A stretch of DNA of 64,000 nucleotides from Cytophagales bacterium (GTDB taxonomy: Bacteria; Bacteroidota; Bacteroidia; Cytophagales; Cyclobacteriaceae): the NCBI GenBank assembly GCA_022360015.1, contig JAKSDQ010000288.1, positions 124,001-188,000 of the forward strand, in the 5' to 3' direction. The position numbers and the translations under genes are program-made. The notes below the pieces were generated by a model that had not been told where the DNA came from, did no database searches, and saw nothing but the letters and a program-made list of their open reading frames with translations. This document shows, in pieces, positions 1 to 9,040 of this stretch (its first letter is position 1; each line of letters begins with the position of its first letter).

Positions 1-27
1 TAGGTCTTAACTCAAACTAAAACTATT

Positions 28-228
28 ATGTTAGCATTTCTAATCTGGTGTATCCTGTTAATATTATGTTGGCCGGTAGCATTATTAGCCCTTTTGCTTT
101 ATCCTGTCATCTGGCTTTTACTGTTGCCATTCCGGTTATTGGGCATTGCGGTTGAAGGCGTATTTTCTTTGATCAGGGCTATCTTTACCTTGCCATTCAG
201 GGTATTGAACAATTTAACCGGAAAATAA
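28..228 (+). CDS. Small hydrophobic membrane protein, unknown
   Basis: This 66-residue ORF starts at ATG 28 and is almost entirely hydrophobic. It has a long Leu/Ile/Val/Trp-rich stretch over residues 1-38 (one or two membrane spans) and a second hydrophobic segment near 45-58, ending in Asn-Leu-Thr-Gly-Lys. I recognise no family. It lies at the window edge, so an upstream partner cannot be seen. The clean membrane-like composition supports a real small gene, but low complexity makes this uncertain. Confidence 0.5.
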   Translation: MLAFLIWCILLILCWPVALLALLLYPVIWLLLLPFRLLGIAVEGVFSLIRAIFTLPFRVLNNLTGK

Positions 229-463
229 ATATAGCAACAGGTTTTTTCCGACAACAAAAATCCGCTAATACCAAAATAGTGGTTATTTGGTTTCTTGATT
301 GTCTGCTTATTATATGCAATAACTCCTGTTATCACTTTGTTTCCGAACGGTATCTGCTGCTATTTGATGGCTATTGATTTCCTATGCCTTCAGATTGGTA
401 TAAATGCATCATATAAGGTGCAGTTATGGCCAACCTGAAAGTAACCGTTTCATAGCTATTCAT

Positions 464-2428
464 TCAGTAAATCCCACCGATTATCCTTTGATTCAATTCC
501 GGTTGATTTTCAAATACGGGCAGGCGGACAGGTTGTGTTGTCATAGCTGTCGTGTCAACTAAAACCTCCATAAATTTAACCAAATGCTGTTTTTCCAGGT
601 CGGTTAGTTCCAACGGATCAGGGGGCAACGTCTGAAATTCTACATCCAGGCCTAAACCCTGTCCCCCACCTCTGTCATAAAACTCGACCACTTCTTCAAG
701 GGTTTCGAAAACACCGTTGTGCATGTAAGGGGCCGTCAGGGAGACATTCCTGACGGTGGTGGTTTTAAATGAGTGCTTGTAGATATTGGCATGTTCCTTC
801 AAATTGCCTTTATATCTTCCTACATCCGGATCGATGACGGGCATGCTATCCAGGTTATGCAGGGTTACCCCCAATACTTCTGATTCGGATTCGTGATACA
901 GGGGTGGCACAAGGCCACTGAAAGTTGGTGCAAAATGACAGGTGCCGCAGCCAGCTTTTCCCATGAACAGATTAAATCCGTTAATCACTGCCTCCGGCAA
1001 CTCATCCGTCTCACCCCGCACGTATTGATCAAAAGGAGAGTTGAATCCCGACAGCGATTTAAGGTAGGCGGTTATGGCAGCAGAAAACGTGTTTTTGTTG
1101 ATAGGTTCATGTTCCCAGTCCGGAAATACAGATTTAAACCAGGTAACATATTCTTCACTTTGTTCCAGTTTTTCAAACATCTGAAGGTAGGAGGTATGAA
1201 ATTCCCTTTTGTCAAAAATTACATGTTCAATTTGGTTTTCCATTTCCCCTACTCTTAAATCGTAGAAATATTTGTCTGCATAAACCGCATTAATCAGCGT
1301 AGGTGCGTTGCGATCCACAGTGCCTTTGAAATCCATGGCTATACTTTTTTTGTTGCCATCGGTAAATCCTTTGTCAGGCTGGTGGCAGGAAGCACATGAT
1401 CTTTCATTGGATCCGGATAAAACAGGGTCGAAAAACAGCGTCCTTCCCAAATCAACCAGGGCTTTGTTATCATCAATTTTCCTGATCTTTAAATAATAAT
1501 AAGGGTTTAGCAGACTTTCGTCGAATAAATTACCAGCCAGGTAATTAACAGAATGCTTAAAGGTTAAGGGTGCTGTCTCATAGTAAGTTTCTATTCCCAG
1601 CGACAACTGCAGGTCCAGTATCAGCCGGTAGAGTGGATTGATATAACCTTTCAAAAATTCCATCCGGTCAAAAGTTTCAAAATCCTCATTTTCATTCAGA
1701 TAAGTCACAGCACCCCTGAACGTCTTTTCCAGTTTTTCCACCATTGGAGAATGTTTCTTTTTAGCCAACGGAAGATAGGGTTTTAAAGCTTCGAACACCG
1801 ATTGCATGGAAATGGAAGCCTCTTTGATAGCATTATCCGTCATAGGGGTATCGAACCCGGTAACACCCAGGCTGAAAACCCTGATCAACTGAAACCTGGA
1901 AGCCTCAAAAATATAGCGGTCTGCCATTTCAATTGACTGCTGATAGGTTTTGAAATAGTGAAAGTTATCGTTCAAGGCCTGAACCAGCTTGTTGATGGCG
2001 GCTTTTTCCCGGTAAGGATCTTCACCATAGATCAACTCTTCCAATACCTGCATACCTTCCGGCTCAAGAATGCTTAAAGAAGGTGATTTTCGCTCGAGAC
2101 TCTTTAATGGAGGGCCGTTGATGTAGTCTTTGATAAACTCAGGGTCAAAGTATTCGGCGAAAAATTCGATTTTTTTGTAGCTAACCCTCAACTGATCAAA
2201 AGACTTTTGCAAATCGGTGACAGCAGCAGTATTATCATCCAGTGAAAGGGCGATGATTTCAAGATTATGAATAGCCCGGCCAAAATCAGATATGCCTGCG
2301 TGATATTGAGATTTTACATAATTACCAGGACTGTCGGCAATCGTTTCCGGCCCTGATGAAAATGATGAAAATAAAATACAGGCCAGAAATATCAATATAG
2401 AAAATAGGATCAGGTAAGATTGTTTCAT
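464..2428 (-). CDS. Di-heme cytochrome c peroxidase (MauG/CCP family) with N-terminal helical domain
   Basis: This is a 654-residue periplasmic protein with a hydrophobic N-terminal signal (residues 1-25). The C-terminal half carries two heme c motifs, CASCH near residue 343 and CGTCH near residue 494. The roughly 150-residue spacing is that of bacterial cytochrome c peroxidases and MauG-like proteins, which reduce peroxide or oxidise protein or small-molecule substrates with electrons from small cytochromes. About 300 residues before the first heme form an all-helical extra domain that resembles imelysin-like regions; it is not part of the ordinary 320-350 residue enzyme. The gene follows the PhoX-like gene on the same strand, with a hairpin (2450-2479) between them. 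Peroxidase versus MauG-type oxidase activity cannot be decided from the sequence. Confidence 0.88.
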   Translation of the reverse strand: MKQSYLILFSILIFLACILFSSFSSGPETIADSPGNYVKSQYHAGISDFGRAIHNLEIIALSLDDNTAAVTDLQKSFDQLRVSYKKIEFFAEYFDPEFIKDYINGPPLKSLERKSPSLSILEPEGMQVLEELIYGEDPYREKAAINKLVQALNDNFHYFKTYQQSIEMADRYIFEASRFQLIRVFSLGVTGFDTPMTDNAIKEASISMQSVFEALKPYLPLAKKKHSPMVEKLEKTFRGAVTYLNENEDFETFDRMEFLKGYINPLYRLILDLQLSLGIETYYETAPLTFKHSVNYLAGNLFDESLLNPYYYLKIRKIDDNKALVDLGRTLFFDPVLSGSNERSCASCHQPDKGFTDGNKKSIAMDFKGTVDRNAPTLINAVYADKYFYDLRVGEMENQIEHVIFDKREFHTSYLQMFEKLEQSEEYVTWFKSVFPDWEHEPINKNTFSAAITAYLKSLSGFNSPFDQYVRGETDELPEAVINGFNLFMGKAGCGTCHFAPTFSGLVPPLYHESESEVLGVTLHNLDSMPVIDPDVGRYKGNLKEHANIYKHSFKTTTVRNVSLTAPYMHNGVFETLEEVVEFYDRGGGQGLGLDVEFQTLPPDPLELTDLEKQHLVKFMEVLVDTTAMTTQPVRLPVFENQPELNQRIIGGIY

Positions 2429-2449
2429 ATAACTTAGTGAAATTAGAAT

Positions 2450-2479
2450 AAGACCCGGTGATGGGGATCACCAGGTCTT
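2450..2479 (-). terminator. Hairpin between the PhoX-like and peroxidase genes
   Basis: Arms of 13 nt (2450-2462 and 2467-2479, one mismatch) enclose a 4-nt loop. Read on the minus strand, the hairpin lies after the stop of the PhoX-like gene and just before the peroxidase start and is followed by only a weak, interrupted T stretch. It may be a terminator or a processing or attenuating structure between the two genes. Confidence 0.5.
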
Positions 2480-2522
2480 GGCTGACTAACATAAATTGAG
2501 AGAGGTGAGAAAATTGGGATAT

Positions 2523-4379
2523 CTACTTGATAATTAACCGCTGAACTTCCCCTGCACTTGTATTCAGGAAGTAAAATCCAGGAGTTAAATCAGATACATC
2601 AATACTTTGTTGTCCTCTGAACACTTTGATTCTTTGACCGGATTGATTATAAATTGCTGCATCCAGCACCCTGCTAAACTTTAATTCTTTTGCCACGGGA
2701 TTAGGCCATACCTTTAATGCGGTCTTCTCATCCAGTACTACTTCTTCAATATCTTCGATAGCAGACACTGCAATATCCCAACCAGTGATCGCATATGTTA
2801 AAGAGTTATTGTATGGAAAAGGGTTGGCAGTGGAGGGGTGCTGGGAATTGACAAATAGTGTTTTACCATCGGGTGTTGCCTGAGCACCGGTAACCTCCGC
2901 TCCAACAGGTGTAACTGAAATTCTTGTAAGGTCTTCGATGGCTGGGTCTTCGATAGACATATCCAGCAGATATAATTCACATGACCTGTTCCTGAGGCCT
3001 GCAGGAACCCTGCCATTTGAAGTACCATTTAAATCTTCACAAATTACCATGAAAGGCTTGCCGTCAATGACCATCACATTCAGTCCATCAGGGTTTGAAA
3101 GGTGCTTTTCAGGATATTGTGCAAATTCAGGAGATTCGGAGAAGAAGGGACCACCATTCAGAAAGGTAGTTACCAGACCTGTCGCCGGATCAAATTCCAA
3201 TATTCTGCCATAATAATCATTAAATCCGCCTCTTTTTACAAATTCAATCACCTGATCATCGGGTTTGTCGACCATTTGGGGAAATCTCGATCTTACCGGT
3301 TCAAGCCAGTGGTAATCCAAAACGCCTCCGGCTGCAATACCTCTTTCAAACCTTGTGCCTAAACCATCCCTTCCGGTTTCTGACATGTAGATTTTACCAT
3401 CGTAATTGGTGAGCCATTCCAGTCGGTTAAACATAGTACCTCCGGCTGCAAGTGCCCTTTCTGCAAAATGCAGCATGTTATCCAGTGACTTATTATCAAT
3501 TTCTACCCATGGATCAATGGGAGCTGTCAAAGCATCATGTTTATAAACATATAATTTCCCTTTTGTAAAATCTCCGGGGGTTTCAGCTATGAATTTGGTG
3601 AAGAAACCTGGCGTAGCATCAGCGCCGAGATAAACTGTTTGGTTGTCAGACATGATGGTTCCTCCCTCAAATGGCTGCCTGCCCCAGTTATATTGTTTTC
3701 TGATGGCTTTTGCTTCCCGTGGGTCTATTTCAACCATATAATTAAAGTTTTGATATCTTTCTATCACACTACCGTTAAAATCTCCGGGAATGTCGGTAAT
3801 GATGGTAAAAGGATCCTGATTTCTTAAGCTGGAGATATCGTCATTGCTATTTCTAAACCACTCTTCGGCAGTCCAGATTCTGCCATCTACTAATGAGGTA
3901 ATGCCACCGCAATTCATGCCCGTTTCACCTACAGTGTTTACAAAATCCACATTAAAGAATTTTCCCTGCCGGCCATCTGACAACGTTTGCTCTTTTATGA
4001 TGATTTCGTCTGTAACAGGATCCCTCGCTACTTTGAACACGGTCATACCCCCTCCGTCACCGATACTGTCATTGGAATTAATTCTTTCATGATTAACTGA
4101 AACCCAGCCAAGGTCATCTGATTCATCATCTGGTGTAAAACCAATGAAATCATGCCATTGTTTAGCCAATGCCTCTCCGGGTTCGTTGCCATAGGTGGCT
4201 GTTGTTTGCACTTTGTCGGATCCTCCTACAAATAATACCTGAAATTTTAAAGGCGATGGTGGCAGTACCACGGTTGTGGGCGTCCAGGCAGTGTCGACTG
4301 ACACATCAAAAAAGTACTGTCCATAGCTGTTTACATAAAAGGTCAGCACGAAAATCAACATAGCGTATGCTTTTTTCAT
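2523..4379 (-). CDS. PhoX-like (DUF839) secreted protein with T9SS type A sorting domain
   Basis: This 618-residue protein has a signal peptide (residues 1-20, ending near Ser-Tyr-Gly-Gln). The body has PhoX/DUF839 features: WVSVNHER near residue 95, MNCGGITSL followed by WTAEEW around 155-170, and an acidic VICEDLNG segment near 450. PhoX proteins are calcium- and iron-dependent phosphatases with a six-bladed propeller. The last ~75 residues begin with LKVWPNP and end in LIIK, the pattern of a type IX secretion type A C-terminal domain, so the protein is probably exported by T9SS and anchored or released at the cell surface. The PorU-like gene lies next upstream on the same strand. Phosphatase activity is inferred from the family, and other DUF839 members have no known substrate. 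Confidence 0.82.
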   Translation of the reverse strand: MKKAYAMLIFVLTFYVNSYGQYFFDVSVDTAWTPTTVVLPPSPLKFQVLFVGGSDKVQTTATYGNEPGEALAKQWHDFIGFTPDDESDDLGWVSVNHERINSNDSIGDGGGMTVFKVARDPVTDEIIIKEQTLSDGRQGKFFNVDFVNTVGETGMNCGGITSLVDGRIWTAEEWFRNSNDDISSLRNQDPFTIITDIPGDFNGSVIERYQNFNYMVEIDPREAKAIRKQYNWGRQPFEGGTIMSDNQTVYLGADATPGFFTKFIAETPGDFTKGKLYVYKHDALTAPIDPWVEIDNKSLDNMLHFAERALAAGGTMFNRLEWLTNYDGKIYMSETGRDGLGTRFERGIAAGGVLDYHWLEPVRSRFPQMVDKPDDQVIEFVKRGGFNDYYGRILEFDPATGLVTTFLNGGPFFSESPEFAQYPEKHLSNPDGLNVMVIDGKPFMVICEDLNGTSNGRVPAGLRNRSCELYLLDMSIEDPAIEDLTRISVTPVGAEVTGAQATPDGKTLFVNSQHPSTANPFPYNNSLTYAITGWDIAVSAIEDIEEVVLDEKTALKVWPNPVAKELKFSRVLDAAIYNQSGQRIKVFRGQQSIDVSDLTPGFYFLNTSAGEVQRLIIK

Positions 4380-4587
4380 CAGTTAAAGTTTTTTTGGTTT
4401 GAGTTAAAATTTGATATCCGAAATTAACGACTAAGTATTAACTCTGCTTGAACTGTCTTTTAACTCCTTGATAATAAAAAACCGACAATATTAACGCAAT
4501 GTGAACTGGTAGAATGATTCTAAATGTTTGAACTGTAAGAATACGTTAAATCCTTTTTAAAAGCGGATAAATCACATTAAGGAATTC

Positions 4588-7500
4588 TTAATACAGCAGT
4601 ATTTTACCCTTTTTATTTGCCTGATTATTAAGCAGTGACCGAAGGTAAAAATCGTAAAAATACAGCCCTGGCTTCGCTATTTCACCTCTTGTATTGGTCC
4701 GGTCCCATTGAATAACCTGCTTACCCAAACTGTGATCGGTAAAATTCTGCTCTACCACCTTGACCAGTTCACCACGGGAGGAATAGATTAACAAAATTGC
4801 TGGCAGATCATCCGGCGCATTTTTATAGTTAAATTCAAAATTGACCAAATCAGTCGCCGGATTAGGATAAACGATGACATTTTGCAATAACGTAAAATCC
4901 TCATCAACCACAGTAAATTCTATGGTAGCAGAAGCACGGTTATTAAAGTTGTCAGACGCCGCTACGGTCAGGGTATGCCATCCGGGAACCAGACCTGAGA
5001 TACGATAGGATAAACTCCCTCTGGTGAAATCATCCAATGCTGATCGATAGAAACGATTGAGCAATATTTTTTCCTCACTTTTACCATCAAGGTAGGCCAC
5101 AATGCCATTTTCCGGATCAGCACTGAGGTTAATACCGCTTTCATCCTTTAAACCTACCAGCACCTCGATATGCTCACCCACCAGGCCGCCATTTTCAAAT
5201 TCTTCGAAATCAACAGACAGGCTAATTTCAGGCCCCTGATTGTCACTGCTGTTTGCATAGCCGGTATTTTGAATTTTGAGGTTGTCGTAACTGCCTAAGC
5301 CATCCCTGCCCGAAGCATTTTCATAGGCATATAACACCATTTTACCTTCTTTTATTCCTTCCCCTACTCCTCCGGGAATGGTAAAATTTATCTCAAACCT
5401 GCCGGATTTTATACTGACAGCACCCCTGACTAACAGATTTTCCCAGCTTTCATAAGTCATGGGTTCATTATTACCATTACCGATTGTGGTTAGTTGTGCC
5501 TTTTGGTCAAAAAGGGTAACATTCAGTATTCCATTAAAATCAGGCACAACCGATGAACCGTCACGTATCTCCCCTGTCATTTTTACCCTTGTAAATGATC
5601 GCAGTGTATCTACACCGGGATCGTCGTTAACCGCGGTAATGACAACCTCATATTGTGGATAAGCCAGTTGCATAGAAGGGTCACCCAATAAAACAAAGTT
5701 GCGGTTGACAATTCCAAAAGCACTCTTATTTTTTGTTATCCTTAAAATATCCCCAAGCCTGGGCTTTTCATTTTCACCATTGAAAGCACTTTCGTAAAAC
5801 GCTTTGCTTACATCGAAATTGGTGTTGACAATAGCTGGTCTCGAATTGGTAAACACAGCAATGGCACCACCTTCTTGTTGGAAAAGTGCTTTCTCAGCAC
5901 CGGATTCCAGTGCCCGGTTATCGTGTCTGCCAAACTCACAGGTAGCTGTTATAATGACTGGTAATTTGCCTCCGTTTTCCCAGCTATCTATTGATTCAAG
6001 ATCCAGTATACCCTCGTTGGTCAATTCGGTTTCACCACCATGACCGATAAAATCCAGTATCAACACGCCTTCGTTCACGTATTGATCTATTCTGTCCCTT
6101 ACCCTGGGGGCCGATTTTCTCCCATTTCGATCTTCAATGGGATAAGAGTCAACAAATACTCTGTCTACCAGATAGCCGGGGCTACTGTTTTCCAGGGAAG
6201 TAGCGAGGTAATCGGATTGGTGTTGAAACTTATTGACATCTCCGTCGTCCGCTACAAATATTACCTTATTGCGCCAGGCGCCATTGGCAGTTTCATTTTT
6301 GCCATAGGCAATGAGTTTATCAACGACTATTTTAGCCTCTTGTGTTGTTTTAACAGGTAACCGTCCTACACCAATATCGAGATCATGTTGTTGCCGGAAA
6401 TAGGAATTGGTTTCACGCCAGTTTCCTTCTTCATCATCCATGAATGTAAAATAGTCATCGGAGGCATAAGAAAAAACATTGTGCAGTGAGTTTCTGGACT
6501 GATAGGTGGGCACCGCGCCCGTAACATTTTCATCATCAGATAAATAATCGTAAGAGGCATCACCAAACAATAACAAATATTTCAACCGGCCGGATTTGTC
6601 GTATAAATGTCTTACAAAGTCCCTGATAGCCGTAACATCTTTTTTGCCTGAGGAAAACTCGTGATACACCTTTTTCAAATCAACTACTTCAACCTGCAGA
6701 TTATCATTGGAAGACCTGAAAGCAGCCAGTCTTTCTGCTTCGCTCAAAAATGTTGTCGTGGTGATTACAAGCAAGTCAGGTGCATTCAAGCCATGTAAAT
6801 TTTGATTTGGAACTTTTCCGTTAAAAGCGGGAGATGGTAGTACAGAGGGGTCAAAGACCACCATTTCCTTGAGTCGGTCAGTATAGGCTTTAATATTCCC
6901 TGCATCTGTAGTAACCGTAAATGGCATTTCGTGGATCAAATGAGGGTTTGAAATATCCCATACGCTCATAGTACCTTTCAAACCTGTAACCTGAAAACTA
7001 ACCGCAGGGAATTTGAGGCTCTCAAACGATCTGAATATCAAAGGATGATCGTCTGCAACCAGTTTTCTTTGGTAGTTAAGCAGAAAATAGTCAAGATAAC
7101 CGGCATCGCCACTTAAATCATCAAAGGATATTTCAAGGTTCGAACGCTCATTGTCCCCGAATATCATGGCGTCAAATTCCAATGTGCTTTCATTCTCTTT
7201 CGCCTGGTTACCAAAGGCATAAAATTCGACTTTTTCTGTTGTCATTTCTCCAATTTTGGTGCCATTTAGGTTAAAGCTGAACAAAGCTTCCCTTTTTGCA
7301 GTAGACATCACGGCTGCTTTGAGGGTAGCTTTTCCTTCCCGGTCGGCATTTGGAGTCGGTAACTCAAAGGAAATGCTTTGACCTTCTACCATTTCTTCAC
7401 CATACCATTTTCTTCCGGAAGCAAGCAGGTTTTTAAGGGCCCTTTTATGAAAAACATAATCATTAAAATAGGTGATCACGGCGTTGGTTTCGTCAGGAAT

Positions 7501-7971
7501 GTTGGCTGCCGGCTCTATTCTCAACCCGGGCTCCCGGTCGATGGTAAGATAATAATAGTTAAACCGGTCGTAAAGGTGGGGGTCTGCAGTTATCATTTGA
7601 TATGCCATATCAAACTTTATATCTCCGGGGCCTTCTGCGTAAAAAAGCAGATAGTCGCCCTCATCAAAACTACCATCTTCTTCACCACTAATAAAAATAG
7701 CATTTTCTGTCAGGTCCTGTGCCCTGGAGGTATCGTTGGCCTGTGGCAACATGGCACCCCCGTTGCCAAAGATTTTGATAAGCCTGGGATCGATATCATC
7801 GATTTCTACACCAATTTGCTGCATTTGGTTGTAGTCAATTTTATAGACGCCTCTTTCCGATACCTTGAATTGGAACCAATTATCTTTTGATAATACAGAG
7901 GTATTCATAGATTGCTGCCCGTAAAGCACAAACGGTATCAGGGCAAAAATCAAAATCACAGGTCTTTTCAT
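4588..7971 (-). CDS. porU: Type IX secretion system sortase PorU-like (C25 peptidase family)
   Basis: This 1127-residue protein has a signal peptide (residues 1-18). The central gingipain-type C25 peptidase domain (about 400-760) contains FIGHGGE with the catalytic His near residue 643, and ITATCEFG with the catalytic Cys near residue 677. A beta-sandwich region follows, and the C-terminus carries a VYPNPATD motif and a WDRTNTRGE segment typical of PorU C-terminal domains. PorU sits on the outer surface, cleaves C-terminal sorting domains from T9SS cargo and attaches cargo to anionic lipopolysaccharide. The length fits the family. No porV gene is adjacent, which is unlike some genomes. The direct downstream neighbour on the same strand is a T9SS cargo gene. 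Confidence 0.92.
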   Translation of the reverse strand: MKRPVILIFALIPFVLYGQQSMNTSVLSKDNWFQFKVSERGVYKIDYNQMQQIGVEIDDIDPRLIKIFGNGGAMLPQANDTSRAQDLTENAIFISGEEDGSFDEGDYLLFYAEGPGDIKFDMAYQMITADPHLYDRFNYYYLTIDREPGLRIEPAANIPDETNAVITYFNDYVFHKRALKNLLASGRKWYGEEMVEGQSISFELPTPNADREGKATLKAAVMSTAKREALFSFNLNGTKIGEMTTEKVEFYAFGNQAKENESTLEFDAMIFGDNERSNLEISFDDLSGDAGYLDYFLLNYQRKLVADDHPLIFRSFESLKFPAVSFQVTGLKGTMSVWDISNPHLIHEMPFTVTTDAGNIKAYTDRLKEMVVFDPSVLPSPAFNGKVPNQNLHGLNAPDLLVITTTTFLSEAERLAAFRSSNDNLQVEVVDLKKVYHEFSSGKKDVTAIRDFVRHLYDKSGRLKYLLLFGDASYDYLSDDENVTGAVPTYQSRNSLHNVFSYASDDYFTFMDDEEGNWRETNSYFRQQHDLDIGVGRLPVKTTQEAKIVVDKLIAYGKNETANGAWRNKVIFVADDGDVNKFQHQSDYLATSLENSSPGYLVDRVFVDSYPIEDRNGRKSAPRVRDRIDQYVNEGVLILDFIGHGGETELTNEGILDLESIDSWENGGKLPVIITATCEFGRHDNRALESGAEKALFQQEGGAIAVFTNSRPAIVNTNFDVSKAFYESAFNGENEKPRLGDILRITKNKSAFGIVNRNFVLLGDPSMQLAYPQYEVVITAVNDDPGVDTLRSFTRVKMTGEIRDGSSVVPDFNGILNVTLFDQKAQLTTIGNGNNEPMTYESWENLLVRGAVSIKSGRFEINFTIPGGVGEGIKEGKMVLYAYENASGRDGLGSYDNLKIQNTGYANSSDNQGPEISLSVDFEEFENGGLVGEHIEVLVGLKDESGINLSADPENGIVAYLDGKSEEKILLNRFYRSALDDFTRGSLSYRISGLVPGWHTLTVAASDNFNNRASATIEFTVVDEDFTLLQNVIVYPNPATDLVNFEFNYKNAPDDLPAILLIYSSRGELVKVVEQNFTDHSLGKQVIQWDRTNTRGEIAKPGLYFYDFYLRSLLNNQANKKGKILLY

Positions 7972-8094
7972 GAAGCAAGCCCTCGCGGATATAGCTTAAG
8001 AGATTTTCAAACGATTATCTAAGATAAATAGCAGATGATGCAGGGAAGATTAAAAATGATCAAATAAAAATTAATTTTTAATGAAATTAATGTT

Positions 8095-8119
8095 AAAAAA
8101 AAGCCAGTTCAAAACCGGC
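8095..8119 (-). terminator. Rho-independent terminator of the small lipoprotein gene
   Basis: On the minus strand a 7-bp stem (GCCGGTT / AACTGGC, one G-U pair, 3-nt loop) is followed by eight T residues. It lies about 25 nt past the stop codon at 8145. Confidence 0.75.
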
Positions 8120-8144
8120 CCTTTTTATCAGATGCAGGTTGTAA

Positions 8145-8348
8145 TTAATGTTTTGTTTTCTTTGCTATCTGCTTTCTTCTGTATTCCGGATTGTAGTAAT
8201 ACTTTATCTTTTTCTTTTCATCGCCAGCGGTATATTTACCTTCTTTTACCACTACTTTCTTTTTTCCATAATACCCGCTATTGTAAGTCACCGGCGTACA
8301 GGCAATAGACCAAATTCCAAAGATCAAAAACACGATTAATCTTTTCAT
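8145..8348 (-). CDS. Small basic lipoprotein, unknown
   Basis: From the ATG at 8348 the product is 67 residues: MKRLIVFLIF, then lipobox Ser-Ile-Ala-Cys, so it is probably a lipoprotein. The mature part is rich in Lys and Tyr (YYGKKKVVVKEGKY, then a KKKIKYYY cluster). The frame stays open 25 codons further upstream, but the lipoprotein signal fixes the start at 8348 or the ATG directly before it at 8351. No family is recognised. A terminator follows the gene, supporting a separate transcription unit. Confidence 0.72.
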   Translation of the reverse strand: MKRLIVFLIFGIWSIACTPVTYNSGYYGKKKVVVKEGKYTAGDEKKKIKYYYNPEYRRKQIAKKTKH

Positions 8349-8351
8349 CAT

Positions 8352-8749
8352 AGTAGTTGTTTGGTGTAGGAATATATACCGGAATATTATAATTAGGTAA
8401 CCCTTCAATATCCTCATATCCATATAATATGATAGATAATAAATTCATCTGTATTAAAAAAATACAATTTACTAGAAATAAAGTTCTATCCGTTTCCGGT
8501 CTGATTTACTTGCACGTTGAAACACATAATTTTTAAAAAATCCAACTATCACTTCAATGATATAATCATAATCAATTGATTTTAAATATTTTATAAAATT
8601 GTGGATAAATATTGTGGATAACTTCTTCTTAAAAGTTAAATATTATCGATTAAATTTTTCTATATTGCCTCGTTGGTTACATTTAAAATTATTGGAATAA
8701 TTAATACTCAGGCATTTAATATTAGGGGTATAAATCGCCCTGAATTCTT
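8352..8749. other. AT-rich intergenic region between divergent genes
   Basis: About 400 nt without a credible gene. It is strongly AT-rich, separates a minus-strand lipoprotein gene from a plus-strand gene, and holds two tandem DnaA boxes (8600-8621, listed separately) flanked by A/T runs. No clear promoter of the TTTG-N19-TAnnTTTG type was found here. Confidence 0.6.
8600..8621. promoter_or_regulatory. Two tandem perfect DnaA-box 9-mers
   Basis: The nonamer TGTGGATAA, the reverse complement of the consensus DnaA box TTATCCACA, occurs at 8600-8608 and again at 8613-8621. They are direct repeats 13 bp apart in an AT-rich stretch. They could belong to an origin-like region or be DnaA-responsive control sites for the flanking genes. 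The motif is seen directly; the role is inference. Confidence 0.6.
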
Positions 8750-8974
8750 ATGAAAAAATTTAAAGTTGGTGACAAGGTACAACTGATTTCGGGAAGCGAT
8801 GAAATGACGGTCTGCGCTGTATTTGGCCTAAGATTAGTGGAGTGTGAATGGACTGGTAAGGAAGGTAAAGTTTACCGGAATTCATTCAGACCCGACTACC
8901 TCAATTTGTATGACGTTGAAGCATCTCAAAATCCTGAGCGGGACGTGACTAAAAAAGAAATACATAAAAATTAG
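8750..8974 (+). CDS. DUF2158 (YodC-like) small protein
   Basis: This 74-residue cytoplasmic protein begins KFKVGDKVQLISGSDEMTV and continues with VECEWTGKEGKVYRNSF and RPDYLNLYD. That is the layout of DUF2158/YodC proteins, in which a short SH3-like beta barrel carries a (F/Y)xxGDxVxLxSG...MTV motif. The ~18 residues after the domain are charged and probably disordered. Family members have no established function. The gene stands alone downstream of the DnaA-box region. Confidence 0.7.
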   Translation: MKKFKVGDKVQLISGSDEMTVCAVFGLRLVECEWTGKEGKVYRNSFRPDYLNLYDVEASQNPERDVTKKEIHKN

Positions 8975-9040
8975 CCATAACACCCTGGCTTCGTTTTTTC
9001 AATCAGGCAAAAGTTCGGCAAAATCGATTTTTTGCGTTTT

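Noticed and set aside
8081-8308. Plus-strand ORFs opposite the small lipoprotein (8145-8348)
   Set aside because: The minus strand has a good lipobox and a terminator; the plus-strand frames have neither.
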